A DNA stretch of 64,000 bases, taken from the NCBI GenBank assembly GCA_036172665.1, contig CM069873.1, positions 37,252,001-37,316,000 of the forward strand, read 5' to 3'. The translations under genes and the position numbers were made by a program. Below the pieces are notes generated by a model. The model did not search any database. It saw only the letters and a program-made list of their open reading frames with translations, and was not told the DNA's origin. How positions within the stretch are numbered: position 1 is the first letter of the stretch; each line of letters starts with the position of its first letter. Positions 14,001 through 24,159 of the stretch are shown piece by piece. Source of the stretch: Prosopocoilus inquinatus (Eukaryota > Arthropoda > Insecta > Coleoptera > Lucanidae).

Positions 14001-17000
14001 TATTTGACGTTTGGATGGACTCCAGTAACTGATGTGAGATACAAAGTTCTCGGACGCAGCAGAAGCTGGAAATAGTTTTGAACGAAACAACACGTATTAG
14101 CGTTGTTCCTGTGATGTATCTAATCGATCCTTACTTATCTATCATGTTATCTGACGTTTGGATGGACTCCAGTAACTCTGATATGAGATACAATGTTTTC
14201 GGACGCAGCAGAAGCTGGAGATAGTTTTAAACGAAACAACACGCATTAGCGTTGTTCCTGTGATGTATCTAATCGATCCTTACTCATCTATCATGTTATT
14301 TGACGTTTGGATGGACTCCAGTAACTCTGATGTCAGATACAAAGTTCTCGGACGCAGCAGAAGCTGGAAATAGTTTTGAACGAAACAACACGTATTATCG
14401 TTGTTCCTGTGATGTATCTAATCGATCCTTACTCATCTATCATGTTATTTGAGGTTTGGATGGACTCCAGTAACTCTGATGTGAGATACAATGTTCTCGG
14501 ACGCAGCAGAAGCTGGAAATAGTTTTGAACGAAACAACACGCATTACCGTTGTTCCTGTGATGTATCTAATCGATCCTTACTCATCTATCATGTTATTTG
14601 ACGTTTGAATGGACTCCAGTAACTCTGATGTGAGATACAAAGTTCTCGGACGCAGCAGAAGCTGGAAATACTTTTAAACGAAACAACACGCATTAGCGTT
14701 GTTCCTGTGATGTATCTAATCGATCCTTACTCATCTATCATGTTATTTGGCGTCTCGATGGACTCCAGTAACTCTGATGTGAGATACAAAGTTTTCGGAC
14801 GCAGCAGAAGCTGGAAATAGTTTTAAACGAAACAACACGCATTAGCGTTGTTCCTGTGATGTATCTAATCGATCCTTACTCATCTATCATGTTATTTGGC
14901 GTTTCGATGGACTCCAGAAACTTTGATGTGAGATACGAAGTTCTCGGACGCAGCTGAAGCTGGAAATAGTTTTAAATGAAACAACACGTACTAGCGTTGT
15001 TCCTGTGATATATCTAATCGATCCTTACTCATCTATCATGTTATTTGACGTTTGGATGGACTCCAGTAACTCTGATGTGAGGTACAAAGTTTTCGGACGC
15101 AGCAGAAGCTGGAAATAGTTTTAAATGAAACTACACGCATTAGCGTTGTTCCTGTGATGTATCTAATCGATCCTTACTCATCTATCATGTTATTTGACGT
15201 TTGGATGGACTCCAGTAACTCTGATGTCAGATACAAAGTTCTCGGACGCAGCAGAAGCTGGAAATAGTTTTGAACGAAACAACACGTATTATCGTTGTTC
15301 CTGTGATGTATCTAATCGATCCTTACTCATCTATCATGTTATTTGGCGTCTCGATGGACTCCAGTAACTCTGATGTGAGATACAAAGTTTTCGGACGCAG
15401 CAGAAGCTGGAAATAGTTTTAATCGAAACAACACGCATTAGCGTTGTTCCTGTGATGTATCTAATCGATCCTTACTCATCTATCATGTTATTTGACGTTT
15501 GAATGGACTCCAGTAACTCTGATGTGAGATACAAAGTTCTCGGACGCAGCAGAAGCTGGAAATACTTTTAAACGAAACAACACGCATTAGCGTTGTTCCT
15601 GTGATGTATCTAATCGATCCTTACTCATCTATCATGTTATTTGGCGTCTCGATGGACTCCAGTAACTCTGATGTGAGATACAAAGTTCTTGGACGCAGCA
15701 GGAGCTGGAAATAGTTTTAAACGAAACAACACGTATTAGCGTTGTTCCTGTGATGTATCTAATCGATCCTTACTCATCCATCATGTTATTTGAGGTTTGG
15801 ATGGACTCCAGTAACTCTGATGTGAGATACAATGTTCTCGGACGCAGCAGAAGCTGGAAATAGTTTTGAACGAAACAACACGTATTAGCGTTGTTCCTGT
15901 GATGTATCTAATCGATCCTTACTCATCTATCATGTTATTTGACGTTTGGATGGACTCCAGTAACTCTGATGTGAGATACAAAGTTTTCGGACGCAGCAGA
16001 AGCTGGAAATAGTTTTAAACGAAACAACACGCATTACCGTTGTTCCTGTGATGTATCTAATCGATCCTTACTCATCTATCATGTTATTTGGCGTCTCGAT
16101 GGACTCCAGTAACTGATGTGAGATACAAAGTTTTCGGACGCAGCAGAAGCTGGAAATAGTTTTAATCGAAACAACACGCATTAGCGTTGTTCCTGTGATG
16201 TATCTAATCGATCCTTACTCATCTATCATGTTATTTGACGTTTGGATGGACTCCAGTAGCTCTGATGTGAGATACAAAGTTCTCGGACGCAGCAGAAGCT
16301 GGAAATAGTTTTGAACGAAACAAAACGTATTAGCGTTGTTCCTGTGATGTATCTAATCGATCCTTACTTATCTACTATGTTATTTGACGTTTCGATGGAC
16401 TCTAGTAACTCTGATGTGAGATACGAAATTTTCGATCGTAGCAGAATCGGGAAATAGTTTTAAATGAAACAACACGCATTAGCGTTGTTCCTGTGATGTA
16501 TCTAATCGATCCTTACTCATCTATCATGTTATTTGACGTTTGGATGGACTCCAGTAACTCTGATGTGAGATACAAAGTTCTCGGACGCAGCAGAAGCTGG
16601 AAATAGTTTTGAACGAAACAACACGTATTAGCGTTGTTCCTGTGATGTATCTAATCGATCCTTACTCATCTATCATGTTATTTGACGTTTGGATGGACTC
16701 CAGTAACTCTGATGTGAGATACAAAGTTTTCGGACGCAGCAGAAGCTGGAAATAGTTTTAAACGAAACAACACGCATTACCGTTGTTCCTGTGATGTATC
16801 TAATCGATCCTTACTCATCTATCATGTTATTTGGCGTCTCGATGGACTCCAGTAACTCTGATGTGAGATACAAGGGTTTCGGACGCAGCAGAAGCTGGAA
16901 ATAGTTTTAAACGAAACAACACGCATTAGCGTTGTTCCTGTGATGTATCTAATCGATCCTTACTCATCTATCATGTTATTTGACGTTTCGATGGACTCTA

Positions 17001-18412
17001 GTACCTCTGATGTGAGATATGAAGTTTTTGGACGCAGCAGGAGCTGGAAATAGTTTTAAACGAAACAACACGTATTAGCGTTGTTCCTGTGATGTATCTA
17101 ATCGATCCTTATTTATTTATCATGTTATTTGACGTATCGATGGACTCTAGTAACTCTGATGTGAGATACGAAGTTTTTGGGCGCAGCAGGACCTGGAATT
17201 AGTTTTAAACGAAGCAACACGTATTAGCGTTGTTCCTGTGATGTATCTAATAGATCCTTACTTAGCTACTATGTTATTTGACGTTTCGATGGACTCCAGT
17301 ATCTCTAATGTGAGATACGAAATTTTCGGACGCAGCAGAAGCTGGAAATAGTTTTAAACGAAACAACACGCATTAGCGTTGTTCCTGTGATGAATCTAAT
17401 CGATCCTTACTCATCTATCATGTTATTTGACGTTTCGATGGACTCCAGTAACTCTAATGTGAGATACGAAATTTTCGGGCGCAGCAGAAGCTGGAAATAG
17501 TTTTAAATGAAACAACACGTATTAGCGTTGTTCCTGTGATGTATCTAATCGATCCTTACTCATCTATCATGTTATTTGACGTTTGGATGGACTCCAGTAA
17601 CTCTGATGTGAGATACAAAGTTCTCGGACGCACCAGAAGCTGGAAATAGTTTTGAACGAAACAACACGTATTAGCGTTGTTCCTGTGATGTATCTAATCG
17701 ATCCTTACTTATCTATCATGTTATTTGACGTTTGGATGGACTCCAGTAACTCTGATGTGAGATACAAAATTTTCGGACGCAGCAGAAGCTGGAAATAGTT
17801 TTAAACGAAACAACACACATTAGCGTTGTTTCTGTGCTGTATCTAATTGATCCTTACTTATCTATCATGTTATTTGACGTTTCGATGGACTCCAGTAACT
17901 CTGATGTGAGATACAAAGTTTTCGGACGCAGCAGAAGCTGGAAATAGTTTTGAACGAAACAACACGTATTAGCGTTGCTCCTGTGATGTATCTAATCGAT
18001 CCTTACTTAGCTACTATGTTATTTGACGTTTCGATGGACTCCAATAACTCTGATGTGAGATACAAAGTTTTCGGACGCAGCAGAAGCTGGAAATAGTTTT
18101 GAACGAAACAACACGCATTAGCGTTGTTCCTGTGATGTATCTAATCGATCCTTACTCATCTATCATTATATTTGACGTTTGGATGGACTACAGTAACTCT
18201 GATGTCAGATACAAAGTTTACGGACGCAGCAGAAGCTGGAAATAGTTTTGAACGAAACAACACGTATTAGCGTTGTTCCTGTGATGTATCTAATCGATCC
18301 TTACTTATCTACTATGTTATTTGACGTTTCGATGGACTCTAGTAACTCTGATGTGAGATACAAAATTTTCGGACGCAGCAGAAGCTGGAAATAGTTTTAA
18401 ACGAAACAGCAC

Positions 18413-19072
18413 AGTTAGTGGCTCTTATCGACTATGCATACAGCAGTTTATATTTACATGTATTTACCGCACGTATGACATCGCATGTAAATACGTGTTT
18501 ACCAAATTAATTCGATTCAGAAGAAAACAAAGTTGTTTTTCTAAATAATCTTTATTATGACACTAGTTCGGCAAGCCTCTTCCTCCGCGAAGGTGCGGAG
18601 ATATCGTATACTGATGTTGTTGCTTTTTAGCTCTTCGTTGTTAACGTTCAAAACTAGGCTTTTTTGGTATGTATTTATTTAATATTTCGTCTAAATATGT
18701 TTGTGTCAAATACTGAATCTACTTTTGATTGTCGAAACTTTCCTGAAATTTATTTAAAAAAAAACAAATATAATATAATTGTTAGAATTAAACAGAAATT
18801 GTATAAACAAAAAACTAGAAATTGCATCATTATTTTTACCGGTTATTTATTTTGAAGCTCTCTCCTATTAAATAAATGAAGAAAATGAAGTATATCCTGT
18901 TCTGGATTCTAATGCTCCAAATGCATGCCAAATTAATTCATGACAAAATGTTATTTGTTATACAAGACGGTAAAATTATTTTTTATCGTTGAGTGAAAAC
19001 GTTTAAGGAGCAAGTGCATTAATTTTTAGGAGTCGATAATTGAATTTTATCATCGTTTGTAAAGACAAAATT
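18413..19072. repeat. 660-bp Polinton-related segment embedded in satellite
   Basis: A non-satellite block that starts after GAAACAGCAC and ends before AGCAGAAGCTGG, so both edges cut into satellite monomers. Over 660 bp it appears identical by eye to 21665-22324 inside the Polinton (constant offset 3252, same orientation). It has no terminal inverted repeats and no obvious target duplication, so an ordinary transposon insertion is unlikely. A templated insertion during break repair, ectopic gene conversion, or an independent dispersed repeat present in both places would each fit. A 63-codon open frame at 18664-18855 occurs in both copies but is AT-rich, resembles nothing I know, and is not called a gene. 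Confidence 0.85.
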
Positions 19073-20075
19073 AGCAGAAGCTGGAAATAGTTTTAAACGA
19101 AACAGCACACATTAGCGTTGTTTCTGTGCTGTATCTAATTGATCCTTACTTATCTATCATGTTATTTGACGTTTGGATGGACTCCAGTAACTCTGATGTG
19201 AGATACAAAATTTTCGGACGCAGCAGAAGCTGGAAATAGTTTTAAACGAAACAACACACATTAGCGTTGTTTCTGTGCTGTATCTAATTGATCCTTACTT
19301 ATCTATCATGTTATTTGACGTTTCGATGGACTCCAGTAACTCTGATGTGAGATACAAAGTTTTCGGACGCAGCAGAAGCTGGAAATAGTTTTGAACGAAA
19401 CAACACGTATTAGCGTTGTTCCTGTGATGTATCTAATCGATCCTTACTCATCTATCATGTTATTTGGCGTCTCGATGGACTCCAGTATCTCTGATGTGAG
19501 ATACAAAGTTTTCGGACGCAGCAGAAGCTGGAAATAGTTTTAATCGAAACAACACGCATTACCGTTGTTCCTGTGATGTATCTAATCGATCCTTACTCAT
19601 CTATCATGTTATTTGACGTTTGGATGGACTCCAGTAACTCTGATGTGAGATACAAAGTTCTCGGACGCAGCAGAAGCTGGAAATAGTTTTGAACGAAACA
19701 ACACGTATTAGCGTTGTTCCTGTGATGTATCTAATCGATCCTTACTCATCTATCATGTTATTTGGCGTCTCGATGGACTCCAGTATCTCTGATGTGAGAT
19801 ACGAAATTTTCGATCGTAGCAGAATCTGGAAATAGTTTTAAATGAAACAACACGCATTAGCGTTGTTCCTGTGATGTATCTAATCGATCCTTACTCATCT
19901 ATCATGTTATTTGACGTTTGGATGGACTCCAGTAACTCTGATGTGAGATACAAAGTTCTCGGACGCAGCAGAAGCTGGAAATAGTTTTGAACGAAACAAC
20001 ACCTATTAGCGTTGTTCCTGTGATGTATCTAATCGATCCTTACTCATCTATCATGTTATTTGACGTTTGGATGGA
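19073..20075. repeat. 149-bp satellite, short block left of the Polinton
   Basis: About 6.7 monomers in the same orientation as the flanking blocks. The array resumes in mid-monomer at AGCAGAAGCTGG after the 660-bp block and stops at GATGGA where the Polinton begins. From about 19790 to 20075 it matches 3751-4036. Upstream of about 19790 the match is lost, which marks a past exchange point between higher-order repeats. Confidence 0.95.
20070..20075. repeat. Left target site duplication of the Polinton (GATGGA)
   Basis: GATGGA directly precedes the AGTAGTAGG terminus and is repeated at 37844-37849 directly after CCTACTACT. Six-base duplications are characteristic of Polinton/Maverick integration. 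The undisturbed monomer reads GACGTTTGGATGGACTCC, so GATGGA is native satellite sequence. Confidence 0.93.
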
Positions 20076-20189
20076 AGTAGTAGGAATAGGCCGATTCTGG
20101 AACCTCCTCCGACCTTGACCAATAAAATTCAAGGTCAAGGTCGGATTAGGTTCCAGAATCGGCCTATTCCTGACGTGACCCCACCATGA
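20076..20189 (+). repeat. Left terminal inverted repeat (114 bp)
   Basis: Matches the reverse complement of 37730-37843 with 4 differences: one in the loop (AATAAAATTC against AATAAAGTTC), two in the inner arm (GGATTAGG against GGAGGAGG) and one near the inner edge (GACCCCACC against GACCTCACC). Beyond 20189 the two ends diverge into different arrangements of the same TGACCTT motif. Confidence 0.93.
20082..20171. other. Left terminal hairpin (39-bp arms, 12-nt loop)
   Basis: Arm 20082-20120 (AGGAATAGGCCGATTCTGG...) is the reverse complement of 20133-20171 except for two adjacent mismatches (CTCC against TTAG context). The loop 20121-20132 is AATAAAATTCAA. Six bases (AGTAGT) lie outside the hairpin. 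The right end has the perfect version, so the palindrome is a feature of the element terminus, not a chance repeat. Confidence 0.9.
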
Positions 20190-20962
20190 GCTTCAAGGTC
20201 AAGGTCATGACCTTGAGGTGACCTTGAAATGACCTTGAAATGACCTTGAGGTTACCTTGAAATGACCTTGAGGTTACCTCGAAATGACCTTGAGGTGACC
20301 TTGAAATGACCTTGAGGTGACCTTGAAATAACCTTGAGGTTACCTTGAAATGACCTTGAGATGACTTCGAAGTGACCTTGAAATGACCTTGAGGTGACCT
20401 TGAGGTGACCTTGAAATGACATTGACGTGACCTTGAAATGACCTTGAGGTGAACTTGAAATGACCTTGAGGTGACCTTGGAGTGACCTTGAAGTGACCTT
20501 GAAATGACCTCGATGCGACCTTGAAATGACCTTGAGGTGACCTTGAAATAACCTTGAGGTGACCTTGAAATGACCTTGAGGTGACCTTGAAATGACCTTG
20601 AGATGACCTTGAAATGACCTCGAGGTGACCTTGAAATGACTCTGAGGTGACCTTTACCCCACCATGAGCTTCAAGGTCAAGACCATGACATTGAGGTGAC
20701 CTTGAAATGACCTTGAGGTGACCTTGAATCGACCTTGAGGAGACCTTGAATGACCTTGAGGTGACCTTGAATGACCTCGATGTGACCTTGAAATGACCTT
20801 GAGATGACCTTGAGTTGACCTTGAAACGACCTTGAGTTGACCTTGAAATAACCTTGAGTTGACCTTGAAATGACCTTGAGTTGACCTTGAAATGACCTTG
20901 AGGTGACCTTGAGGCGACCTTGAAATGACTGAGGTGACCTCGTAACGGACCTTGAAGCGCGG
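20190..20962. repeat. Left subterminal array of 11-bp TGACCTTGA units
   Basis: Dozens of TGACCTTGA units, mostly 11 bp apart, alternating spacer AA and GG so that a 22-bp super-period appears. A larger repeat is visible too: CCCCACCATGAGCTTCAAGG occurs at 20179 and 20654, about 475 bp apart. The open minus-strand frame across 20677-20970 translates to a monotonous Ser/Gln/Lys/Val repeat and is a by-product of the array. On the other strand each unit reads TCAAGGTCA, the extended half-site bound by monomeric nuclear receptors of the FTZ-F1 and ERR types. Binding is inference. Confidence 0.9.
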
Positions 20963-21133
20963 TGAGTCAAATGTAATTGTTTTGAAATAACCCTAACGCA
21001 ACCTGTTATTGAATATGTACCTATTTAAGGAGGTGTTTAATTTGATACCCGCAGACGACGGTTGACCCCCAGATTGAGTTTATCAACTTATTGAACATAG
21101 TGAACGCGATAGTGCTTATTAGAATTATAAAAC

Positions 21134-21277
21134 ATGTTTGATTGCAATCAGTGTGGCAAACAATTTATGCGAATAGATAATATGAATCGTCATTTGTGTT
21201 TAAACGTATTGATGTTCTCGAGTTGCTCCTCTATACTGAGACGGAGCCGGCGTTTGTTTTTTTGGTTGAAAGGATGA
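21134..21277 (+). CDS. Short C2H2-like zinc-finger ORF, probable remnant of a larger Polinton gene
   Basis: A 47-codon ATG frame starting MFDCNQCGKQF and continuing MRIDNMNRHLCLN. Two cysteines spaced C-x2-C, then twelve residues to a histidine, give most of a C2H2 finger, but the last ligand is atypical (H-x-C). After the finger the frame runs into a basic tail and stops. From memory, insect Polinton-like elements often place such a finger at the N terminus of a long ORF near the polymerase end. No continuation is readable here, so this is most likely the first coding piece of a truncated gene or an exon. It is the only plus-strand coding signal in the left part that I can defend. Confidence 0.45.
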   Translation: MFDCNQCGKQFMRIDNMNRHLCLNVLMFSSCSSILRRSRRLFFWLKG

Positions 21278-21503
21278 CACATTCTAAATCGAGGTTCGGC
21301 AACGACTGCATTCCTGAGAGTAATGATTATTCTTGATAAATTAATTAAATGCATACGATTATCCTAATATTTGAGACCCATTTTATTTTATATAATAGAG
21401 TTATTTTCAGTAGATAGACAAATTAGTTTTTTTAACTTTCCAGTAAACAAATTAAAAACTTTCTGATGCATGCAAAGTCGATAATAACCACTATTTAATT
21501 ACT

Positions 21504-21661
21504 ATTTCTTTTAATGCTTTTTTGGAACGTTAGTAGAATCTTCAAAGTTATTATTATTTTTTATAAATACTGCAATGTTGCCTTTACTCGTATAAAGCAA
21601 TAGTAACTTTGAAGATTCTACCATTCTTCTACTAACGTTGCAAAAAAGCGTCAAAAGAAAT
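21504..21661. repeat. 158-bp fold-back (MITE-like) inverted repeat
   Basis: The left arm, from ATTTCTTTTAATGC through AACGTTAGTAGAA and TCTTCAAAGTTA, is complementary to the right arm, from GTAACTTTGAAGA through TTCTACTAACGTT and TCAAAAGAAAT. The right arm carries an extra 9-12 bases (CCATTCTTC region). The loop is about 50 bp and AT-rich. The flanks show no clear target duplication. It ends three bases before the 660-bp block shared with 18413-19072. Confidence 0.75.
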
Positions 21662-21664
21662 CGT

Positions 21665-22324
21665 AGTTAGTGGCTCTTATCGACTATGCATACAGCAGTT
21701 TATATTTACATGTATTTACCGCACGTATGACATCGCATGTAAATACGTGTTTACCAAATTAATTCGATTCAGAAGAAAACAAAGTTGTTTTTCTAAATAA
21801 TCTTTATTATGACACTAGTTCGGCAAGCCTCTTCCTCCGCGAAGGTGCGGAGATATCGTATACTGATGTTGTTGCTTTTTAGCTCTTCGTTGTTAACGTT
21901 CAAAACTAGGCTTTTTTGGTATGTATTTATTTAATATTTCGTCTAAATATGTTTGTGTCAAATACTGAATCTACTTTTGATTGTCGAAACTTTCCTGAAA
22001 TTTATTTAAAAAAAAACAAATATAATATAATTGTTAGAATTAAACAGAAATTGTATAAACAAAAAACTAGAAATTGCATCATTATTTTTACCGGTTATTT
22101 ATTTTGAAGCTCTCTCCTATTAAATAAATGAAGAAAATGAAGTATATCCTGTTCTGGATTCTAATGCTCCAAATGCATGCCAAATTAATTCATGACAAAA
22201 TGTTATTTGTTATACAAGACGGTAAAATTATTTTTTATCGTTGAGTGAAAACGTTTAAGGAGCAAGTGCATTAATTTTTAGGAGTCGATAATTGAATTTT
22301 ATCATCGTTTGTAAAGACAAAATT
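21665..22324. repeat. 660-bp segment duplicated at 18413-19072
   Basis: Resident copy of the block that also sits in the satellite about 1 kb left of this element. It is AT-rich and has no convincing gene; the 63-codon frame at 21916-22107 is not supported by any recognisable motif. A diverged second version of part of it may follow at about 22610-22900 (shared ATACTGAATCTA and surroundings), which would suggest an older internal duplication. Confidence 0.8.
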
Positions 22325-23305
22325 TAACTAATTTCGCAGAAAAATAAAGAGAGCAGTCACGTTTCAATCGCATTTAGTGTGGATTATTGCTATGATTAAT
22401 ACGAAAATTGTTAGTTTATCTGCCCCTGCTGTTAAAATTCCGATTTATTTACTGTTTTAAGTCAGACAAAGTAACCTTCGCTTTAGAAAAAACTTGTTTT
22501 TTGTGCCCGACGACCTTCATTTACAATGTGACATTGGACATTGGTTCTTAATTTTCATCACACATTCACAAAGCAACATTTATTGCATATAAATTATTAA
22601 TTGTTTAACCTGTCTTCTGCCAGATACTGAATCTATTTTTGTTTTTTAAGATTTCCCGAACTTCTTGAAATTTCTTTTAAGAATAAATAGTTGAATTTAA
22701 ATATACCATGTGCAATTTCCAATAATGACAAAAATATCAAAAACAAGGTTACTAGTTCATTCTTTGACCACTCACTATAATTCTAAAAAGAAAACCCTGT
22801 CATATAAGATGATTGGTCACAATCGTCAAAATAATAATTCATTTTTATGTGAGCAAGAAAATGTTTTTAAATAATTACACAACTCAGTAATTTTCAATAG
22901 CGAGTGATTTCGGTACTGTTCAATTTAGGAAAGAAAACATGTACGTTATATTTGGAATTCGTCTATTTCAGGTGATTGCACTACATTAATATTATTAATT
23001 TCGTATTTGAATTTGATTTAATGATGCATTTTCCGAAACATAAAAATTCGCATAGTGGTGGTAAAGATAGTGTAACTACGACGATTTCCGTACATGACGT
23101 GCATGTATTCTTTCCTGAATTGCACTACTGTATTGACAAGTATCCCCCTTTCCGCACAACCAAAAATATTAAATTTTTCATAATAGTTACATCGAAAAGC
23201 TCAAATAGTATTTTAATATGGACAAAAATGTACTACTTATTTTCAAATCAATATTAAAAGATACACTAGTTAAAATCATAATCATAAATCAATTAGAAAA
23301 AAAGA
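22325..23305. other. AT-rich Polinton interior, no gene recognised
   Basis: No long ATG frame and no family motif. The frame at 22976-23257 lacks an ATG start (it begins TTG) and resembles no protein I know. A possible splice acceptor (CTATTTCAG) ends at 22972. Partial similarity of about 22610-22900 to the preceding 660-bp block is the only structure noticed. Confidence 0.5.
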
Positions 23306-23399
23306 TCATCACTCACTATTTTGAGAGATAATTTAGAAATTTGTTAATTTAGTCATCACTCACTTTTTTGAGAGATAATTTAGAAATTTGTTAATTTAG
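23306..23399. repeat. Two tandem copies of a 47-bp unit
   Basis: TCATCACTCACT...TTGTTAATTTAG occurs at 23306 and again at 23353, differing by one base in the central run (CTATTTTG against CTTTTTTG). Confidence 0.85.
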
Positions 23400-23508
23400 T
23401 TTTATAGATAATTTGGTTTATTTGAGGAATAAAATAGCTTGTTCAGATAAATTAATGCACATTTAACTTTTTTTAATATTATTTATAATATAACAATTGG
23501 TTTCGCAG

Positions 23509-23592
23509 GTGAAAGGAGTTATAATAAAATAAGTTAATTCGTTCCCAAGAGAAATTTTATAAACAATGGATTTTTACGATGCGACATCACTC
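23509..23592 (+). other. Exon-like segment with ATG and splice donor
   Basis: An acceptor-like tract (TTGGTTTCGCAG) precedes 23509. ATG at 23566 has a good arthropod context (AAACAATGG) and encodes nine residues, MDFYDATSL. A strong donor, GTAAGTTAATT, follows immediately at 23593. This is the pattern of a first coding exon. I cannot find a matching downstream exon with a known domain, so it may be a relic of a lost Polinton gene or chance. Confidence 0.25.
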
Positions 23593-24159
23593 GTAAGTTA
23601 ATTAGTTTTTAAAGACGCCCAAAACTGCAGCAATGGTACGTATTATTGTTTATAAATTATCAATCGTAGTTATAACCATAAATTATGTTGTATATACAGC
23701 ATGTATCATAAGTGAATTACACACCGAATCTATAACTGTTCAATTGGATAAATGAGTTGACATGTAGGAGTATTTTATTTCTATAATTATTATTATTTTT
23801 GATATGCATTTGCACAGAAACAACTTGCAACTTAAAAGTTTAAGTTTCTGAAAAAATTATGAAACATCCTGTATACTTTAACATTTTTACATATTTAAGT
23901 GCATTACATTCTATTTCTAAGGGTCGGTACTTCAGTCATGGATTAATTTTAAACCATCCTGAATCTTATCAATTTTTTATTATAAAATGATAATATTTTA
24001 ACAAAATTCTATTTCTTCCGTTCTTACCTCTTCGAGTGACAGTTACTCCTTTAAAATTTTTAAATGAAATGAGGAGTCACTTGATACTTCATTTAAATGA
24101 CCTTTCAATTCTCTTTTCAGTAGCATGAGAATTATTTTGTGATACCTATTTTTTGAATA
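23593..24159. other. AT-rich stretch, nothing recognised
   Basis: Contains no ATG frame of useful length, no known motif and no clear repeat. It could be the intron after the exon-like segment at 23509-23592, but no acceptor with coding sequence could be matched. Confidence 0.4.

Larger units (their letters stand above)
1..18412. repeat. 149-bp satellite array, left block
   Basis: Head-to-tail array of about 123 monomers. The landmark TTCCTGTGATG recurs at 102, 251, 400, 549, 698 and 847, giving a period of exactly 149 bp. Monomers share GATGTATCTAATCGATCC, GAAACAAC and GCAGCAGAAGCTGGAAATAG, and differ at a limited set of variable sites (for example GACGTTTGG/GGCGTTTCG/GACGTTTCG and AAAGTTCTCGG/AAAGTTTTCGG/GAAATTTTCGG). 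No coding frame runs through it. The unit is close to one nucleosome wrap (about 147 bp), as is common for pericentromeric or heterochromatic satellites. That location is an inference. Confidence 0.97.

Noticed and set aside
1..18412. CRISPR-like array of regularly spaced repeats
   Set aside because: The whole 149-bp unit is repeated with no unique spacers; this is satellite DNA in a eukaryotic context.
18664..18855. 63-codon open frame, also at 21916-22107
   Set aside because: Identical because the 660-bp block is duplicated. AT-rich, no recognised motif, starts just after a T run, no sign of selection visible from one identical pair.
20677..20970. 97-codon minus-strand frame with repeated SRSFQGQLKV
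   Set aside because: Direct translation of the 11/22-bp TGACCTTGA array; no independent coding signal.
22976..23257. 93-codon plus-strand frame
   Set aside because: Begins at TTG, no family resemblance, in AT-rich DNA.
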